From assembly GCA_949373265.1 (NCBI GenBank), contig CASICT010000022.1:1-46912 (forward strand): 46,912 bases of DNA, in the 5' to 3' direction. The stretch comes from Candidatus Poseidoniaceae archaeon. GTDB lineage: Archaea > Thermoplasmatota > Poseidoniia > Poseidoniales > Poseidoniaceae. Shown here piece by piece: positions 19,001-26,639 of the stretch (position 1 is its first letter; every line of letters begins with the position of its first letter). A program made the translations under genes and the position numbers. The notes under the pieces were generated by a model. That model was not told the origin of the DNA and made no database searches. It saw nothing but the letters and a program-made list of their open reading frames with translations.

Positions 19001-19109
19001 GTGCCTTCAATGCACCAGGAACCATCAAAATTGTCAAAATAAATACAACTACGTGTACCTTTCTTCGGTTGGAGACCAAGACCTTTGATAGCGCTTCAAA
19101 GTCAGCCAT
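16038..19109 (-). CDS. RND/MMPL superfamily transporter
   Basis: 1023 residues. Topology of the HAE3/MMPL group: TM1 near the N-terminus (VHVVVFILTILMV), a large extracellular loop (about 50-410), a helix bundle with LLPILVLALGIDDSLHALHRY, a second outer loop, and a second bundle with IATISLGVGIDYCIHVTERYREG. The paired G-x-x-x-D-(D/Y) motifs carry the proton relay in RND proteins. Members export lipids or hydrophobic compounds. Substrate unknown; archaeal versions may act on membrane lipids or isoprenoids. It stands alone, ending abutted to corA. Confidence 0.85.
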   Translation of the reverse strand: MADFEALSKVLVSNRRKVHVVVFILTILMVPGALKALEPIDMESYDMDSPELNAERVINQEFDTTEIILAFVVSVRDPAMVGSSPVPVPTLSDGTPDWAKFAQASETIDAGEDWEGITATDGGILNLTILREIDAKHDIIYNHELGKFLKPFINDVTELQTAGVMSLADIFRGFMANESALTKPTLTISGSEPPQTNWYDCGMLDCLNFDDDNLTQAHIDLAAVRMADSNGSAFLRWLTLDRGFVGASENAGIVGGPIGGILQDDGTWKDARPGPGRWSASASWLLVQLDRAALLDAGWTNIWKDAHSEKSISYDDEGFKIGGYRLSGTELILNPPNYTSDYCLSLESPCSIEWSVMHLEGQIRSHDNNSLTVIVGQAVNVEVNRELQNSGGLVFAMGFVIIILLYGSLRRWSDVAIVSMALGGALLWMQGLIGHSATMFSWLGIDIISRSQFSNLLPILVLALGIDDSLHALHRYKEERSLGRSSITAGEITVRRVGRAIMLTSLTTMAAFGANLFSDVAALRSFGVEAALGVLAAFLLTGLWAPLVRVSFDEWMEKRGKNTVPELNQNLKRKEILQKIAVKSGTGTRPVIIAAVCLIMTLPAAWGMMQLEGDFAVDDFLDEDSDFAFGVGVVNERFSDEGEPAMLLLEGDVADPAVFAALDEFRKNADEKTEGVKDKMTRQPDGRVGLLAIDEFVKAAVASMVSDRQVFWDHGFNESGCSTIGILGAADLTDKDCIVFFYGVLTLDGIPGTEVPSSLMDLYISPSEEPDPERVWLSMNGDPITYDMMLVRFGITSPEDFPSMGPGIEEIKKDLQPLLNLSSGTWEEPGDTEEDKPLTWVMLTGKPVTRFIASDKMQSEMQSSLFLGSLFVLITLSIGFRSVKQAMISLAPILLVVVWLYGLIFALGYSLNIVTVTIATISLGVGIDYCIHVTERYREGREKGENHSQALHGVGGACALALVGSAVSDIAGFSIIATSSMGLFNTFGLFSAMMIMLSLVASMVLTTAALGLIEPKAKSTQEE

Positions 19110-19178
19110 TATTAGCGGGCTAATCTTCTTGTTATTGAACAGTTGTATTCATGTGTGTGGTATGTAACGCAGGTCCGT

Positions 19179-19262
19179 GCGGGGGTCGCCCAGCTTGGTC
19201 AACGGCGGTGGGTTTAGGTCCCATTCCTTATTGGTTCGCAGGTTCGAATCCTGCCCCCCGCA
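19179..19262 (+). tRNA. tRNA-Leu (anticodon TAG)
   Basis: 84 bases. Acceptor arms gcggggg and cccccgc pair perfectly, with discriminator A. D arm gcc/ggc, anticodon stem gtggg/cccat, loop tttaggt with TAG at 19215-19217, a class-II variable arm, and T arm gcagg-TTCGAAT-cctgc. No intron and no encoded CCA (the next bases are tctac). Confidence 0.95.
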
Positions 19263-19304
19263 TCTACAGTAACGCAGTACTGGAGAGATTTTATTTTCTA
19301 AATC

Positions 19305-21383
19305 TCAAACAGGAGCAAGGTCAAGAGTCCCCGACCAAATGTCTAATCCTCGAAGTCTACAATCGAATTTCTGACCTAATTCTAAGACAGAACTACCATC
19401 TTCTCTTTCCACTTTTAGACCAAATAAATCAACCATGAGGCGATCTTTACCGCCTAGTTGGCTCAAATGCATCCTACCTTCAAATGAGCCATCGTCCTCA
19501 AGGTCGAGATATATCCAAGGACTACGCAGGCCTATGACTCTAGCATTCCAAGTAGACGAGTCATCAGAGTTAGCCAGATGCATATTACAAACACTCGCAA
19601 CCAGTTCCCATTCCAACTTCTTAGCCTGAGTTGAACGGGTAGAGCAATGTCCGGATATTTCTTCAACTTGTTCTAGGGAATGAATCCAATCTTCATTTCT
19701 CAAAAAGGACTTCAGTTGACGGTGAACCACCAAATCGGGATATCTTCTAATCGGAGAAGTGAAGTGAACATAGGCATCGAGGTCTAGGCCAAAATGGCCA
19801 AGGTTTTCTTCGCTGTATATCGCCCTCTGCATTAATTGAAACAAGCCTTGGTCGACGACTCTTCGCTTCACTTCTGAAAGTTTTGAGGCGGAAGACTGTG
19901 CATCTCTGAGGGCTTGTAGCATCTCTCCTCTCGCATCAGAATCAACAACACTCGAAAGGTAATCTCCATCTTCCTCTGAAGTTTCTTCTTCACTATCAAA
20001 AGATAGTCCAGCATCAGCCCATGCAGAAAGTAAATTCATAGTTTCATCACTTGCGGTTTCCCCAGTTTTCCGGTGTGAAGGCATGGGTAGTTCAATATCG
20101 ATTCCAAGCGATTCCAGTTTAGCATTCAATGATTCTACTTCTGGAGTGTCAGGAGGAGAATGGCATCTCCATGGTAATGCTGCTTCTTCTGAGCCAAGAA
20201 GGTGGCCAACCGCTTCATTTGTTGCGACCATGAATGCTTCAATCATTTCTGTAGCATCGTTTGGCCACTTAACCTCTAGACTGATTTCATCACCATTAAT
20301 CCGGGGCCGTCTTTCGGCCCCTGCGATATCTAAGCCTATTCTCTGAGCTCTCATTTGTTTGGATAGTGTCATCATCTCAGGGAATAACTCTCCCTTCAAT
20401 ACATCATCATAAGACAGGTTTTCTTTCACACGAATCAATGCTTGGTGGGCTTTACTAGAGACTACTTTAGCACCATCAATCTTCATCTCAATTACCATTG
20501 CAAACCTATCTGCATCATCTCTTAATGAACACAAATGATCTGCCAACCTTGGTGGTAACATCGGTAATACACAATGCGGTAGATAGACACTAGTTGCACG
20601 TTCACGGGCATATTTATCAAGAGCAGTGTCTGGTTTGACATAGTGGGCAACATCTGCTATTGCCACCCATAATGTTTGGCCGACTAAACACACAGCATCA
20701 TCAAAATCTCTTGCATCTGGAGGGTCGATTGTTACGAAAGGAATGTGTCGAAGGTCAACGCGTGAATCTGTCATTTCAGGTTCAGGTAAGTTTTCAGCAA
20801 ACTGGATTAAATCCTCCCTGTATTCTCTAGGGAATGGATTGATTCCGACCTTTCGCCGATATGATAATCTTGCATCTAGTAATTGTTCGGGAGTGAAATG
20901 TTCACGCATCAACCAAGCCATTGAGACCAATGGGTCGGGAAATCTAAGTTCAGATTCTCTTTTGGCATTCTTTTCTAGTTGTTTTACCATTTCAAACCCA
21001 AGATAAGTACGTAAGACTTCACCGCTTAGTAATGAGAAATCATCGGGAAGATTCTCTCCTCTTAACATCGCTAGCATCGCACCTTCGTGCAAATCGTGCT
21101 GGGCTTTGCGAACGGCGCTTTCAATCGATTCTTTTTCTTGTTTTGAGCGTAGTGTAAAATCTTCAGAATTTCCGACAAAAAGTTCACCTCTCCTACAAGC
21201 ATGAACTATAGTTTCTTGAATCTGTGAACCTAATTGTTTCTCACTCAACTTTTGGCCTGGCTCTTTCAATAGAATCGTTTTTACTACTAAATCGACCGAT
21301 AAGTTCCCTTCCAAATTATGAGAGTAAATTCGGCGGTAAAGACGTTCATCAGGGTGGCTTTGTGGACCTTTGCGCTTTTTCAC
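19305..21383 (-). CDS. RNB-family exoribonuclease (RNase II/R type)
   Basis: 692 residues. The catalytic motif IDPPDARDFDDAVCL at about 226-240 supplies the Asp residues that bind Mg2+ in RNB enzymes, and SPIRRYPDLVVHRQL is the second signature near the C-terminal side. A short beta domain (IYLDLEDDGSFEGRMHLSQL) looks like the trailing S1 domain. N-terminal cold-shock modules are short or divergent. Such enzymes digest RNA 3' to 5'. Its ATG overlaps the end of dnaJ by four bases, so translation is probably coupled. Archaeal RNB enzymes are scattered, so transfer from bacteria is possible. Confidence 0.87.
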   Translation of the reverse strand: MKKRKGPQSHPDERLYRRIYSHNLEGNLSVDLVVKTILLKEPGQKLSEKQLGSQIQETIVHACRRGELFVGNSEDFTLRSKQEKESIESAVRKAQHDLHEGAMLAMLRGENLPDDFSLLSGEVLRTYLGFEMVKQLEKNAKRESELRFPDPLVSMAWLMREHFTPEQLLDARLSYRRKVGINPFPREYREDLIQFAENLPEPEMTDSRVDLRHIPFVTIDPPDARDFDDAVCLVGQTLWVAIADVAHYVKPDTALDKYARERATSVYLPHCVLPMLPPRLADHLCSLRDDADRFAMVIEMKIDGAKVVSSKAHQALIRVKENLSYDDVLKGELFPEMMTLSKQMRAQRIGLDIAGAERRPRINGDEISLEVKWPNDATEMIEAFMVATNEAVGHLLGSEEAALPWRCHSPPDTPEVESLNAKLESLGIDIELPMPSHRKTGETASDETMNLLSAWADAGLSFDSEEETSEEDGDYLSSVVDSDARGEMLQALRDAQSSASKLSEVKRRVVDQGLFQLMQRAIYSEENLGHFGLDLDAYVHFTSPIRRYPDLVVHRQLKSFLRNEDWIHSLEQVEEISGHCSTRSTQAKKLEWELVASVCNMHLANSDDSSTWNARVIGLRSPWIYLDLEDDGSFEGRMHLSQLGGKDRLMVDLFGLKVEREDGSSVLELGQKFDCRLRGLDIWSGTLDLAPV

Positions 21384-22246
21384 AGACCCACGCCCTTCAG
21401 GGTTTCAAGTGCCTCTTTTTGGGACTTATCGAGTTCATCCAATTCTGCTAATATGAATTCTAGGTCGATATCTTTCACTCTTTGGCGGTCTCCGACTTGG
21501 GATAGTGAAGGAACTGTAATTTTCCCCTTAACTCCTGAAGGTAATGTTACTGTGACTTTACCGCCTAGTGCTAATGTTGAATAGGAAACTTCGACTTCTT
21601 TTACAATCCGTCCTCCGTCCCATCTACAACCTTCGCCCGGGTCGATTCTAATATTGATGATTAAATCACCCTTACTTCCTTGTGGGTGGCCATGACCTTG
21701 GCCTTTGATACGGATTTCTTTTCCATGATTTACACCAGGGCTTACATTGGTACTAACGGTTCGACGAATTCTGTCTATGCTGCCGTGGCTGCCAGGTATG
21801 AGTTGAGTATATGTTACATTGAACGAACCGCCTTTGTTCGCATCTTCGGGGCTAAGGTCGAGCCAAGCAGTAGCATTCTGGCCTCTTTCTTGCGGTTGTC
21901 TTGGCGCACCTCGTTGTCGCTGACTTCCTCCCATACTTTTCCCAAACATATCTGAGAATACATCCTCCATGTTACCCATTCCGCCACCTCGCCCGCCCAT
22001 TCCTCCGAATGAATTTCCGCCTCTGGCTCCGAACATTTGCTCTTGTTCGTGTTTACGGCGGGCTTCGGCGGTGCCGATGAAATCGTATGCGGCTTGCACT
22101 TCTTTGAAGCGAGCCTCAGCGGTGGTTGAACCCTCGTTACGATCTGGATGAAACTGACGTGCTAGTTTGCGAAAGGCCTTCTTAATTTCCGCATCACTGC
22201 TCCCCCGTGATACACCGAGAACCTGATATGGGTCTCGCTCCGCCAT
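21380..22246 (-). CDS. DnaJ-like chaperone without zinc finger
   Basis: 288 residues. The J domain with HPD (FRKLARQFHPDRNEG) occupies about 1-70, followed by a Gly/Met/Phe-rich linker (ARGGNSFGGMGGRGGGMGNM) and two beta C-terminal domains (TYTQLIPGSHGSIDRIRRT; GKVTVTLPSGVKGKITVP). The CxxCxGxG zinc modules of classic DnaJ are absent, so it is a CbpA/class-B type co-chaperone that would stimulate an Hsp70. No dnaK or grpE lies nearby. First gene of a two-gene unit with the RNB nuclease. Confidence 0.88.
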   Translation of the reverse strand: MAERDPYQVLGVSRGSSDAEIKKAFRKLARQFHPDRNEGSTTAEARFKEVQAAYDFIGTAEARRKHEQEQMFGARGGNSFGGMGGRGGGMGNMEDVFSDMFGKSMGGSQRQRGAPRQPQERGQNATAWLDLSPEDANKGGSFNVTYTQLIPGSHGSIDRIRRTVSTNVSPGVNHGKEIRIKGQGHGHPQGSKGDLIINIRIDPGEGCRWDGGRIVKEVEVSYSTLALGGKVTVTLPSGVKGKITVPSLSQVGDRQRVKDIDLEFILAELDELDKSQKEALETLKGVGL

Positions 22247-22256
22247 GGTACCATCG

Positions 22257-22268
22257 AGACACGTGTCT
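22257..22268. promoter_or_regulatory. 12-bp perfect palindrome upstream of dnaJ-like gene
   Basis: agacacgtgtct is a perfect inverted repeat 11 bases before the dnaJ-like ATG, in the 110-base gap shared with secE. The start region itself reads atggtaccat, also palindromic, and acgaacgtcgttcgc lies at about 22285-22299. One of these could be an operator; none is a known consensus. Confidence 0.35.
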
Positions 22269-22356
22269 GCTTTGAATCAGTCGATAAACGAACGTCGTTC
22301 GCGCCGCTGAGGTTAAATGAGGGCCATAAGTCGCCTGACTCCACTGAGGTGAAACC

Positions 22357-22623
22357 ATGTCAGATGAAAAAAACCAAACCCGTTCTTTTGAGGATAAGGT
22401 ACAGGACAAGCAAGACGCTATTGAGTCACAATTCCGCAAGGTATCTCGCGGAAGTTGGGCTCGTATTATTCGTATGGCTCGTAAACCAACTCCGCAAGAG
22501 TTCAAACAAACTTCGATTATTTGTGGAATCGGATTGTTCATTCTCGGATTTATCGGGTTTGTAATGCTTGTATTAATGGATAATTTCATCCCGTGGATTA
22601 TTCACGATGTATTCGGGATTTGA
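22357..22623 (+). CDS. secE: Protein translocase subunit SecE/Sec61 gamma
   Basis: 88 residues: an amphipathic, basic N-terminal half (RKVSRGSWARIIRMARKPTP) and one C-terminal membrane helix (ICGIGLFILGFIGFVMLVLM), with the PTPQEF-helix pattern of Sec61 gamma. It clamps SecY in the membrane. gaggtg precedes the ATG. As in most archaea it directly precedes the Spt5 gene (16-base gap with ggagg). A ggttaaatgaggg stretch at about 22309-22321 may be its TATA box. Confidence 0.9.
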   Translation: MSDEKNQTRSFEDKVQDKQDAIESQFRKVSRGSWARIIRMARKPTPQEFKQTSIICGIGLFILGFIGFVMLVLMDNFIPWIIHDVFGI

Positions 22624-22639
22624 TTAAGGAGGAATAAAA

Positions 22640-23554
22640 ATGACTGACGCATTTATCGCATTTGTTCGCCATGAAGAAGAGTTACTACTTCTTCGCCGCT
22701 CGAAGTCTGATTCTGATTCTGCTGGCCTTTGGGACGGAGTTTATGGAATTGGAGAAAACGAAGAAGACGTTCTAAACCGTGTTGCAGAGTGTACCGGTAT
22801 ACCTATTGAAGACTTGGAATATGTCCGTGCTGGACCTGCTCTAGGTATTGATATCGGTGGACGTTTACAGGATATCGCTCCATGCCTCGTTATTTCTACA
22901 AGTAAGGAAGTAATTCCAGCAGGCCGCTACACAGAGTCTACTTGGGTTGACCCGGGAGAGATCCAGAGTTTCAACTGTGTATTCTCCGATTTAGAGATGG
23001 AAAATAGCGAGAAGTTGTTCCGTGAGATGTACGGTTCAGTCGCAGCATACTTGTTTATTGTTAAGACAGCAATTGGCTCAGAGAAGAGAGTTGCAGATGA
23101 AATGCAGGCTCGCTTGATGGGTTCAGGCTCACTGTCTTCAATCTTGGAAGATGTTTTCGGAATCCTACATCCAACTGGAATGAGAGGATACGTAATGGTA
23201 GAATCTAGTGCTCTACACCATGTTGAGAAGCTTATCGGGCGCTCCGGCGGCCGAGACCCTAAGGCTCGCCGTGGACTAAACCAAACACCACTAAAGAACG
23301 CTAAGACTGTACTTCCAGGTGAAGCACCTCTCAAGGATATCCTTCCATACCTAGAACCAAAGGCGGTTACCAGCGGTATCGAAGTTGGATGTATTGTAGA
23401 GATCGTAACTGGCGCATTCAAGGGCGAAAAGGCACGTGTTACTAGTGTCGCAGAAACCAAGGAAGAAGTCAGTATGGAGTTGTACGAACAACCTATTCCT
23501 ATGACACTCAAGATGCGCGGAGACCACGTCCGTGTCGTCGAAAGAGTCGAATGA
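22640..23554 (+). CDS. spt5: Transcription elongation factor Spt5 fused to an N-terminal Nudix-like domain
   Basis: 304 residues. The C-terminal part is Spt5/NusG: the NGN domain at about 132-240 (AAYLFIVKTAIGSEKRVADEM; MRGYVMVESSALHHVEKLIG) and KOW at about 248-300 (EVGCIVEIVTGAFKGEKARVT; MRGDHVRVVERVE). Archaeal Spt5 is usually about 150 residues; here about 125 residues precede it. They read like a Nudix fold (AFVRHEEELLLLRRS...GLWDGVYGIGENEEDVLNRVAECTGI). The Nudix box is degenerate: RVAECTG replaces RExxEExG, losing one conserved Glu, so catalysis is doubtful. Spt5 binds the polymerase clamp with Spt4. Gene context (secE before, L11 cluster after) is canonical, which argues against a chimeric assembly. 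Confidence 0.85.
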   Translation: MTDAFIAFVRHEEELLLLRRSKSDSDSAGLWDGVYGIGENEEDVLNRVAECTGIPIEDLEYVRAGPALGIDIGGRLQDIAPCLVISTSKEVIPAGRYTESTWVDPGEIQSFNCVFSDLEMENSEKLFREMYGSVAAYLFIVKTAIGSEKRVADEMQARLMGSGSLSSILEDVFGILHPTGMRGYVMVESSALHHVEKLIGRSGGRDPKARRGLNQTPLKNAKTVLPGEAPLKDILPYLEPKAVTSGIEVGCIVEIVTGAFKGEKARVTSVAETKEEVSMELYEQPIPMTLKMRGDHVRVVERVE

Positions 23555-23634
23555 TGGCTTTTGTCTCACAACTGCCCCTTTCCACACATACAGTGTGTGC
23601 AAACACATTAGCGGATGTTTAGGTCCAACTAAGT

Positions 23635-24165
23635 ATGGAAATAAAGGAAATTTTAGACCCAAAGAAGCTATTACTTGCAATTGGAACAATGGTAATTGTC
23701 ATTTCTGTACTTGGAATGGCAAACAGCGAAGACTGGGCTGAATGGGCTTGGGATGACTAACCAGTAGGTGACCACGATGCTGCATATGAACAAATGTGGG
23801 CATTACACATGCTACCTATTGCAAGTAATGGCTATTGGAAATGGATTATTTGTAACAGGTAAACCTCTTGCTCAGATGTTTTGATTGGAGGATTCATGTT
23901 ACTTACATCGGTAACAATGTTGTATATCGCTTTCTTCACTACCGGGGAAGACCAAGCAAGATTGACCGCAGTAATTGCTGGCCCAGCTTGGATTTGGTTT
24001 GTTGCTACATGTGCTATGGGACTCACTTGGCAAATAGGTGCTGGTGATGCAATGGAGATGACTTTTGCAGAAAATATTCCGCCTCTGGCTATTTGGGGTT
24101 TGACTGCTCTTAGCGGATTACTCCACGGCAACTTTCAAAATTTATTAGATAGTGATAGCGAATAA
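23635..24165 (+). pseudogene. Broken polytopic membrane protein gene
   Basis: The ATG at 23635 reads MEIKEILDPKKLLLAIGTMV then VISVLGMANSEDWAEWAWDD before TAA at 23758-23760. The same frame continues past the stop (PVGDHDAAYEQMWALHMLPIA). Near 23822 it shifts to a frame reading VMAIGNGLFVTG, and near 23870 to a third frame with LIGGFMLLTSVTMLYIAFFT and two more hydrophobic segments, ending at 24163-24165. Together these make one protein of about four membrane helices. One nonsense change and two frameshifts between two intact neighbours (Spt5 and L11) look like decay. Identity of the family unknown. The 80 bases before it hold no other gene. Confidence 0.55.
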
Positions 24166-24202
24166 ATCCACCAGTGACCCGAAAGTAACCGACACGGCGC
24201 GG

Positions 24203-24209
24203 TTAAATA
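24203..24209 (+). promoter_or_regulatory. Putative TATA box for the L11-L1-L10-L12 operon
   Basis: ttaaata in the context gcgcggttaaatagggg lies about 60 bases before the L11 ATG. Transcription would start near 24233 and leave a leader of about 30 bases. It shows that the short L11 gene has its own upstream promoter and is not the cut-off end of a longer upstream ORF. Confidence 0.45.
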
Positions 24210-24265
24210 GGGGAGTCAAGTCGGCAACTTGCTCACGTCCGTGTGAGTAACAGAGGTGTACAAAC

Positions 24266-24547
24266 ATGCCAAAACCTTGGACAAGCCATCTTATCATCAA
24301 AGCATTAGGTGTAAAGAAGTGCAATGGAAGTTTGGAAGCAGCTGTTGAGGACTTGAGCCTCGAAAAAGCAATGGACGTCGCTCGCCAAAAGCAAAACGAC
24401 GGCCACCTTACTGGAGCAGATCTGAAAGCGCAGACCCGCGAGGTCATCGGCACATGTGTGTCAATGCGTGTAAAGATCGACGGTCTCTGGGCTAAGGACG
24501 CTCTGACCACAATTGCAAATGGAGAATGGGACGAACGTTTTGCTTAA
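24266..24547 (+). CDS. rpl11: Ribosomal protein L11 (uL11), C-terminal domain only
   Basis: 93 residues. Aligned by eye with archaeal L11 (usually about 160 residues), it starts at the interdomain hinge (PWTSHLIIKALG matching PPTSQLIKKELG) and covers the whole rRNA-binding domain (AAVEDLSLEKAMDVARQKQ; TREVIGTCVSMRVKIDG; GEWDERF). The N-terminal domain, with its proline-rich GPPLGP segment contacting translation factors, is missing. A TAA lies in frame shortly before the ATG and only 100 bases separate it from the previous gene, so no N-terminal exon-like piece is hidden upstream. The neighbours L1, L10 and L12 are normal. The missing half may be encoded elsewhere or truly lost. Confidence 0.85.
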   Translation: MPKPWTSHLIIKALGVKKCNGSLEAAVEDLSLEKAMDVARQKQNDGHLTGADLKAQTREVIGTCVSMRVKIDGLWAKDALTTIANGEWDERFA

Positions 24548-24608
24548 ACTGAACACGGACCGCGGTAGAGGGGTTAACTCCCTTCGCAGACCGAAGTGGT
24601 GAACAGAA

Positions 24609-25253
24609 ATGGAAGAAAAAATATCAGAAGCAATCAAGAACGCCATCGAAGGCGCTCCGGAACGTAAATTTGTTGAAGCGCTAGAGATAGCATTTACAAT
24701 CAGGGACGTCGACTTGAAGAACCCTAACAACCGTATCCAGGAAGAAATCCGTCTTCCTTCCGGTCGTGGAAAAGAAATCCAAATCGCAATGTTTGCAGCA
24801 TCCGATGCTGCAAGGAAGGCTAAAGCTGCTGGATTACACGTCATCGATCCTTCAGACATTGAAGAATTAGGAAAGAACAAGGGCAAGGCTAAGAAACTTG
24901 CAAACACCTTCGACTTCTTCCTATCTGAAGTACCTCATATGGGTTTGATTGGTCGCTACCTCGGTGTAGTTCTCGGTCCTCGTGGTAAAATGCCACGACC
25001 AGTACCTCCAGTTCTCGACCCAGCTGTTATTGCTGCAGGTCTCCAATCAACTACAGTAATCAAGTCCCGTGACAAGGTTACTTTCCAAGCATCATTCGGA
25101 ACATGTTCTCAATCTCATGAAGAACTTCTAAAGAACGCAATGGAAGTTTACAACCGTGTAACTTCCAAGCTAGAACGTGGAGTAGGAAATATCCGCTCAC
25201 TTTACATCAAGACCTCAATGGGTCCAGCAAACAAGATAGAGGTGGTCAATTGA
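24609..25253 (+). CDS. rpl1: Ribosomal protein L1 (uL1)
   Basis: 214 residues, the usual length. Core motifs include RKFVEALEIAFTIRDVDLKN, LGVVLGPRGKMPRPVPP and IRSLYIKTSMGP. L1 binds 23S rRNA at the mobile stalk by the E site and in many archaea represses its own mRNA. The 61-base leader can form small hairpins (gaggggttaactccc; cttcgcagaccgaag) but a true L1 site was not demonstrated. The stop overlaps the TTG start of L10. Confidence 0.95.
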   Translation: MEEKISEAIKNAIEGAPERKFVEALEIAFTIRDVDLKNPNNRIQEEIRLPSGRGKEIQIAMFAASDAARKAKAAGLHVIDPSDIEELGKNKGKAKKLANTFDFFLSEVPHMGLIGRYLGVVLGPRGKMPRPVPPVLDPAVIAAGLQSTTVIKSRDKVTFQASFGTCSQSHEELLKNAMEVYNRVTSKLERGVGNIRSLYIKTSMGPANKIEVVN

Positions 25254-26263
25254 TTCCTAAAGTCTCACCGTGGAAGAAAGACGCCGTCTCTTCATTAACT
25301 GGAATGTTGAACGGCGGCGGTACATTTGCTGTTATCGATATTCACGGAGTACCTGCAGATTCAATGCTAGGTATGCGTGCAGGTCTTCGTGGCAAGATGG
25401 AGATTCAAGTCGCAAAGAAGCGCTTGATGAAACTTGCTTGGGAAGCAGCAGGAAATGACTTCGCTGACTTAGAAGAAATGTATTCTTCAGCAGTTCAACC
25501 TGCTCTTATTCAATCTGGACTGAACTCTTTCGAAGTGTTCACAGAACTAAAGAAGACCGAATCTGGGCGTGCTGCTAAGGCTGGCGATGTTGCTCCTCAC
25601 GACATTATTGTCGAGAAGATGGACACAGGAATGCCACCTGGGCCGATTGTCGGAGAATTAAACTCTGTAGGAATCCCTGCTAAGATCGTTAAGGGCTCCG
25701 TTCAGATTCAGAAGGAAGTTACTATTCTTAAGGAAGGAGATGTATTCGAGGGAGACCTTGGACTGATGCTTTCTAAGATTGGAATCAATCCAATCATTGC
25801 AGGTTTGAGACTTTGTGGTACTATCGAAGGTGGTACCAGTTTCAAACCAGAAACACTTGATATCGACTATGAGAAGTTTGAATCTGACCTCATCGGCTTT
25901 GGTGCTGGTGTATTCAACCTGGCTTGTAACATCCGCTGGTTTACCAACCAGACCATACCAACACTCCTGTCCAAGGCAAGCGGCGAAGCTCTTGCACTGG
26001 CACTGGAGGCGGCAATCGTCACAACAGACACACTGCCGCATCTAATCGGACGAGCAAACAGTGGCGCCTTGGGCGTTGCAAGTGTTCTGTCCGCTGACGC
26101 TCTCGATGAAGAGCTGAGCCAACTTCTTGGCGCAGCCGCTTCTGCTGCAGATTCTGCAGCAGCAGCACCGAGCTCCGACGATAGCCCTACCGAGGCTGAA
26201 GCGGAAGATGAAGAAGAAGAGGAAGAGGGCGGTTTCGACGGCCTTGGGTCCTTATTCGGTTGA
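25250..26263 (+). CDS. rplP0: Ribosomal protein L10/P0 (uL10), TTG start
   Basis: 337 residues. The N-terminal rRNA-binding domain (SPWKKDAVSSLTGMLN; VIDIHGVPADSMLGMRAGLRGKMEIQVAKKRLMK) is followed by P0-type inserts, helices that bind P1 dimers, and an Ala-rich acidic tail ending GGFDGLGSLFG, nearly identical to that of L12. The start is TTG at 25250 in the overlap aaTTGAttc with the L1 stop; no ATG is near and similarity begins at residue 3. This forms the base of the ribosomal stalk. Confidence 0.95.
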   Translation: MIPKVSPWKKDAVSSLTGMLNGGGTFAVIDIHGVPADSMLGMRAGLRGKMEIQVAKKRLMKLAWEAAGNDFADLEEMYSSAVQPALIQSGLNSFEVFTELKKTESGRAAKAGDVAPHDIIVEKMDTGMPPGPIVGELNSVGIPAKIVKGSVQIQKEVTILKEGDVFEGDLGLMLSKIGINPIIAGLRLCGTIEGGTSFKPETLDIDYEKFESDLIGFGAGVFNLACNIRWFTNQTIPTLLSKASGEALALALEAAIVTTDTLPHLIGRANSGALGVASVLSADALDEELSQLLGAAASAADSAAAAPSSDDSPTEAEAEDEEEEEEGGFDGLGSLFG

Positions 26264-26285
26264 TAAAAATTTGAGGTGAAAAAAT

Positions 26286-26582
26286 ATGGAGTACGTATAC
26301 GCTGCAATGCTTCTGCACTCTGCTAAAACTGAGATCGACGAAAAAGCTGTCACTGCTGTCCTAAAGGCTGCTGGTGTTACCGCTGACTCCGCCCGTGTGA
26401 AGGCTCTTGTAGCCTCACTAAGCGGTGTTGACATAGCCGAAGCAATGGCTACCGCTGTTGCTTCCCCTGCTGCAGCACCTGCTGCTGCAGCCGCTTCTGC
26501 TGAAGCTGCACCTGCAGCTGAAGAAGAAGTGGAAGAAGAAGAAGGCGGCGGCTTTGAAGGCCTAGGCTCTCTCTTCGGCTGA
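26286..26582 (+). CDS. rpl12: Ribosomal protein L12/P1
   Basis: 98 residues: N-terminal dimerisation domain ([37 protein letters not shown]), an Ala-rich hinge, and an acidic tail ([20 protein letters not shown]) shared with L10. That tail recruits translation factors to the stalk. gaggtg lies 7 bases before the ATG. Last protein gene of the L11 operon. Confidence 0.95.
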   Translation: MEYVYAAMLLHSAKTEIDEKAVTAVLKAAGVTADSARVKALVASLSGVDIAEAMATAVASPAAAPAAAAASAEAAPAAEEEVEEEEGGGFEGLGSLFG

Positions 26583-26639
26583 AGTCGAGTAGAATCGCAA
26601 CAGATCCAATAGAACACATGAGACCAATTAGGGTCTGAG

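Noticed and set aside
18691..19167. Plus-strand ORFs opposite the MMPL N-terminus
   Set aside because: Shadow frames; the minus frame has clear membrane topology and motifs.
25867..26617. Long antisense frames opposite the L10 and L12 tails
   Set aside because: Products are Ser/Ala/Pro low-complexity readings of the acidic and alanine-rich tails on the other strand.
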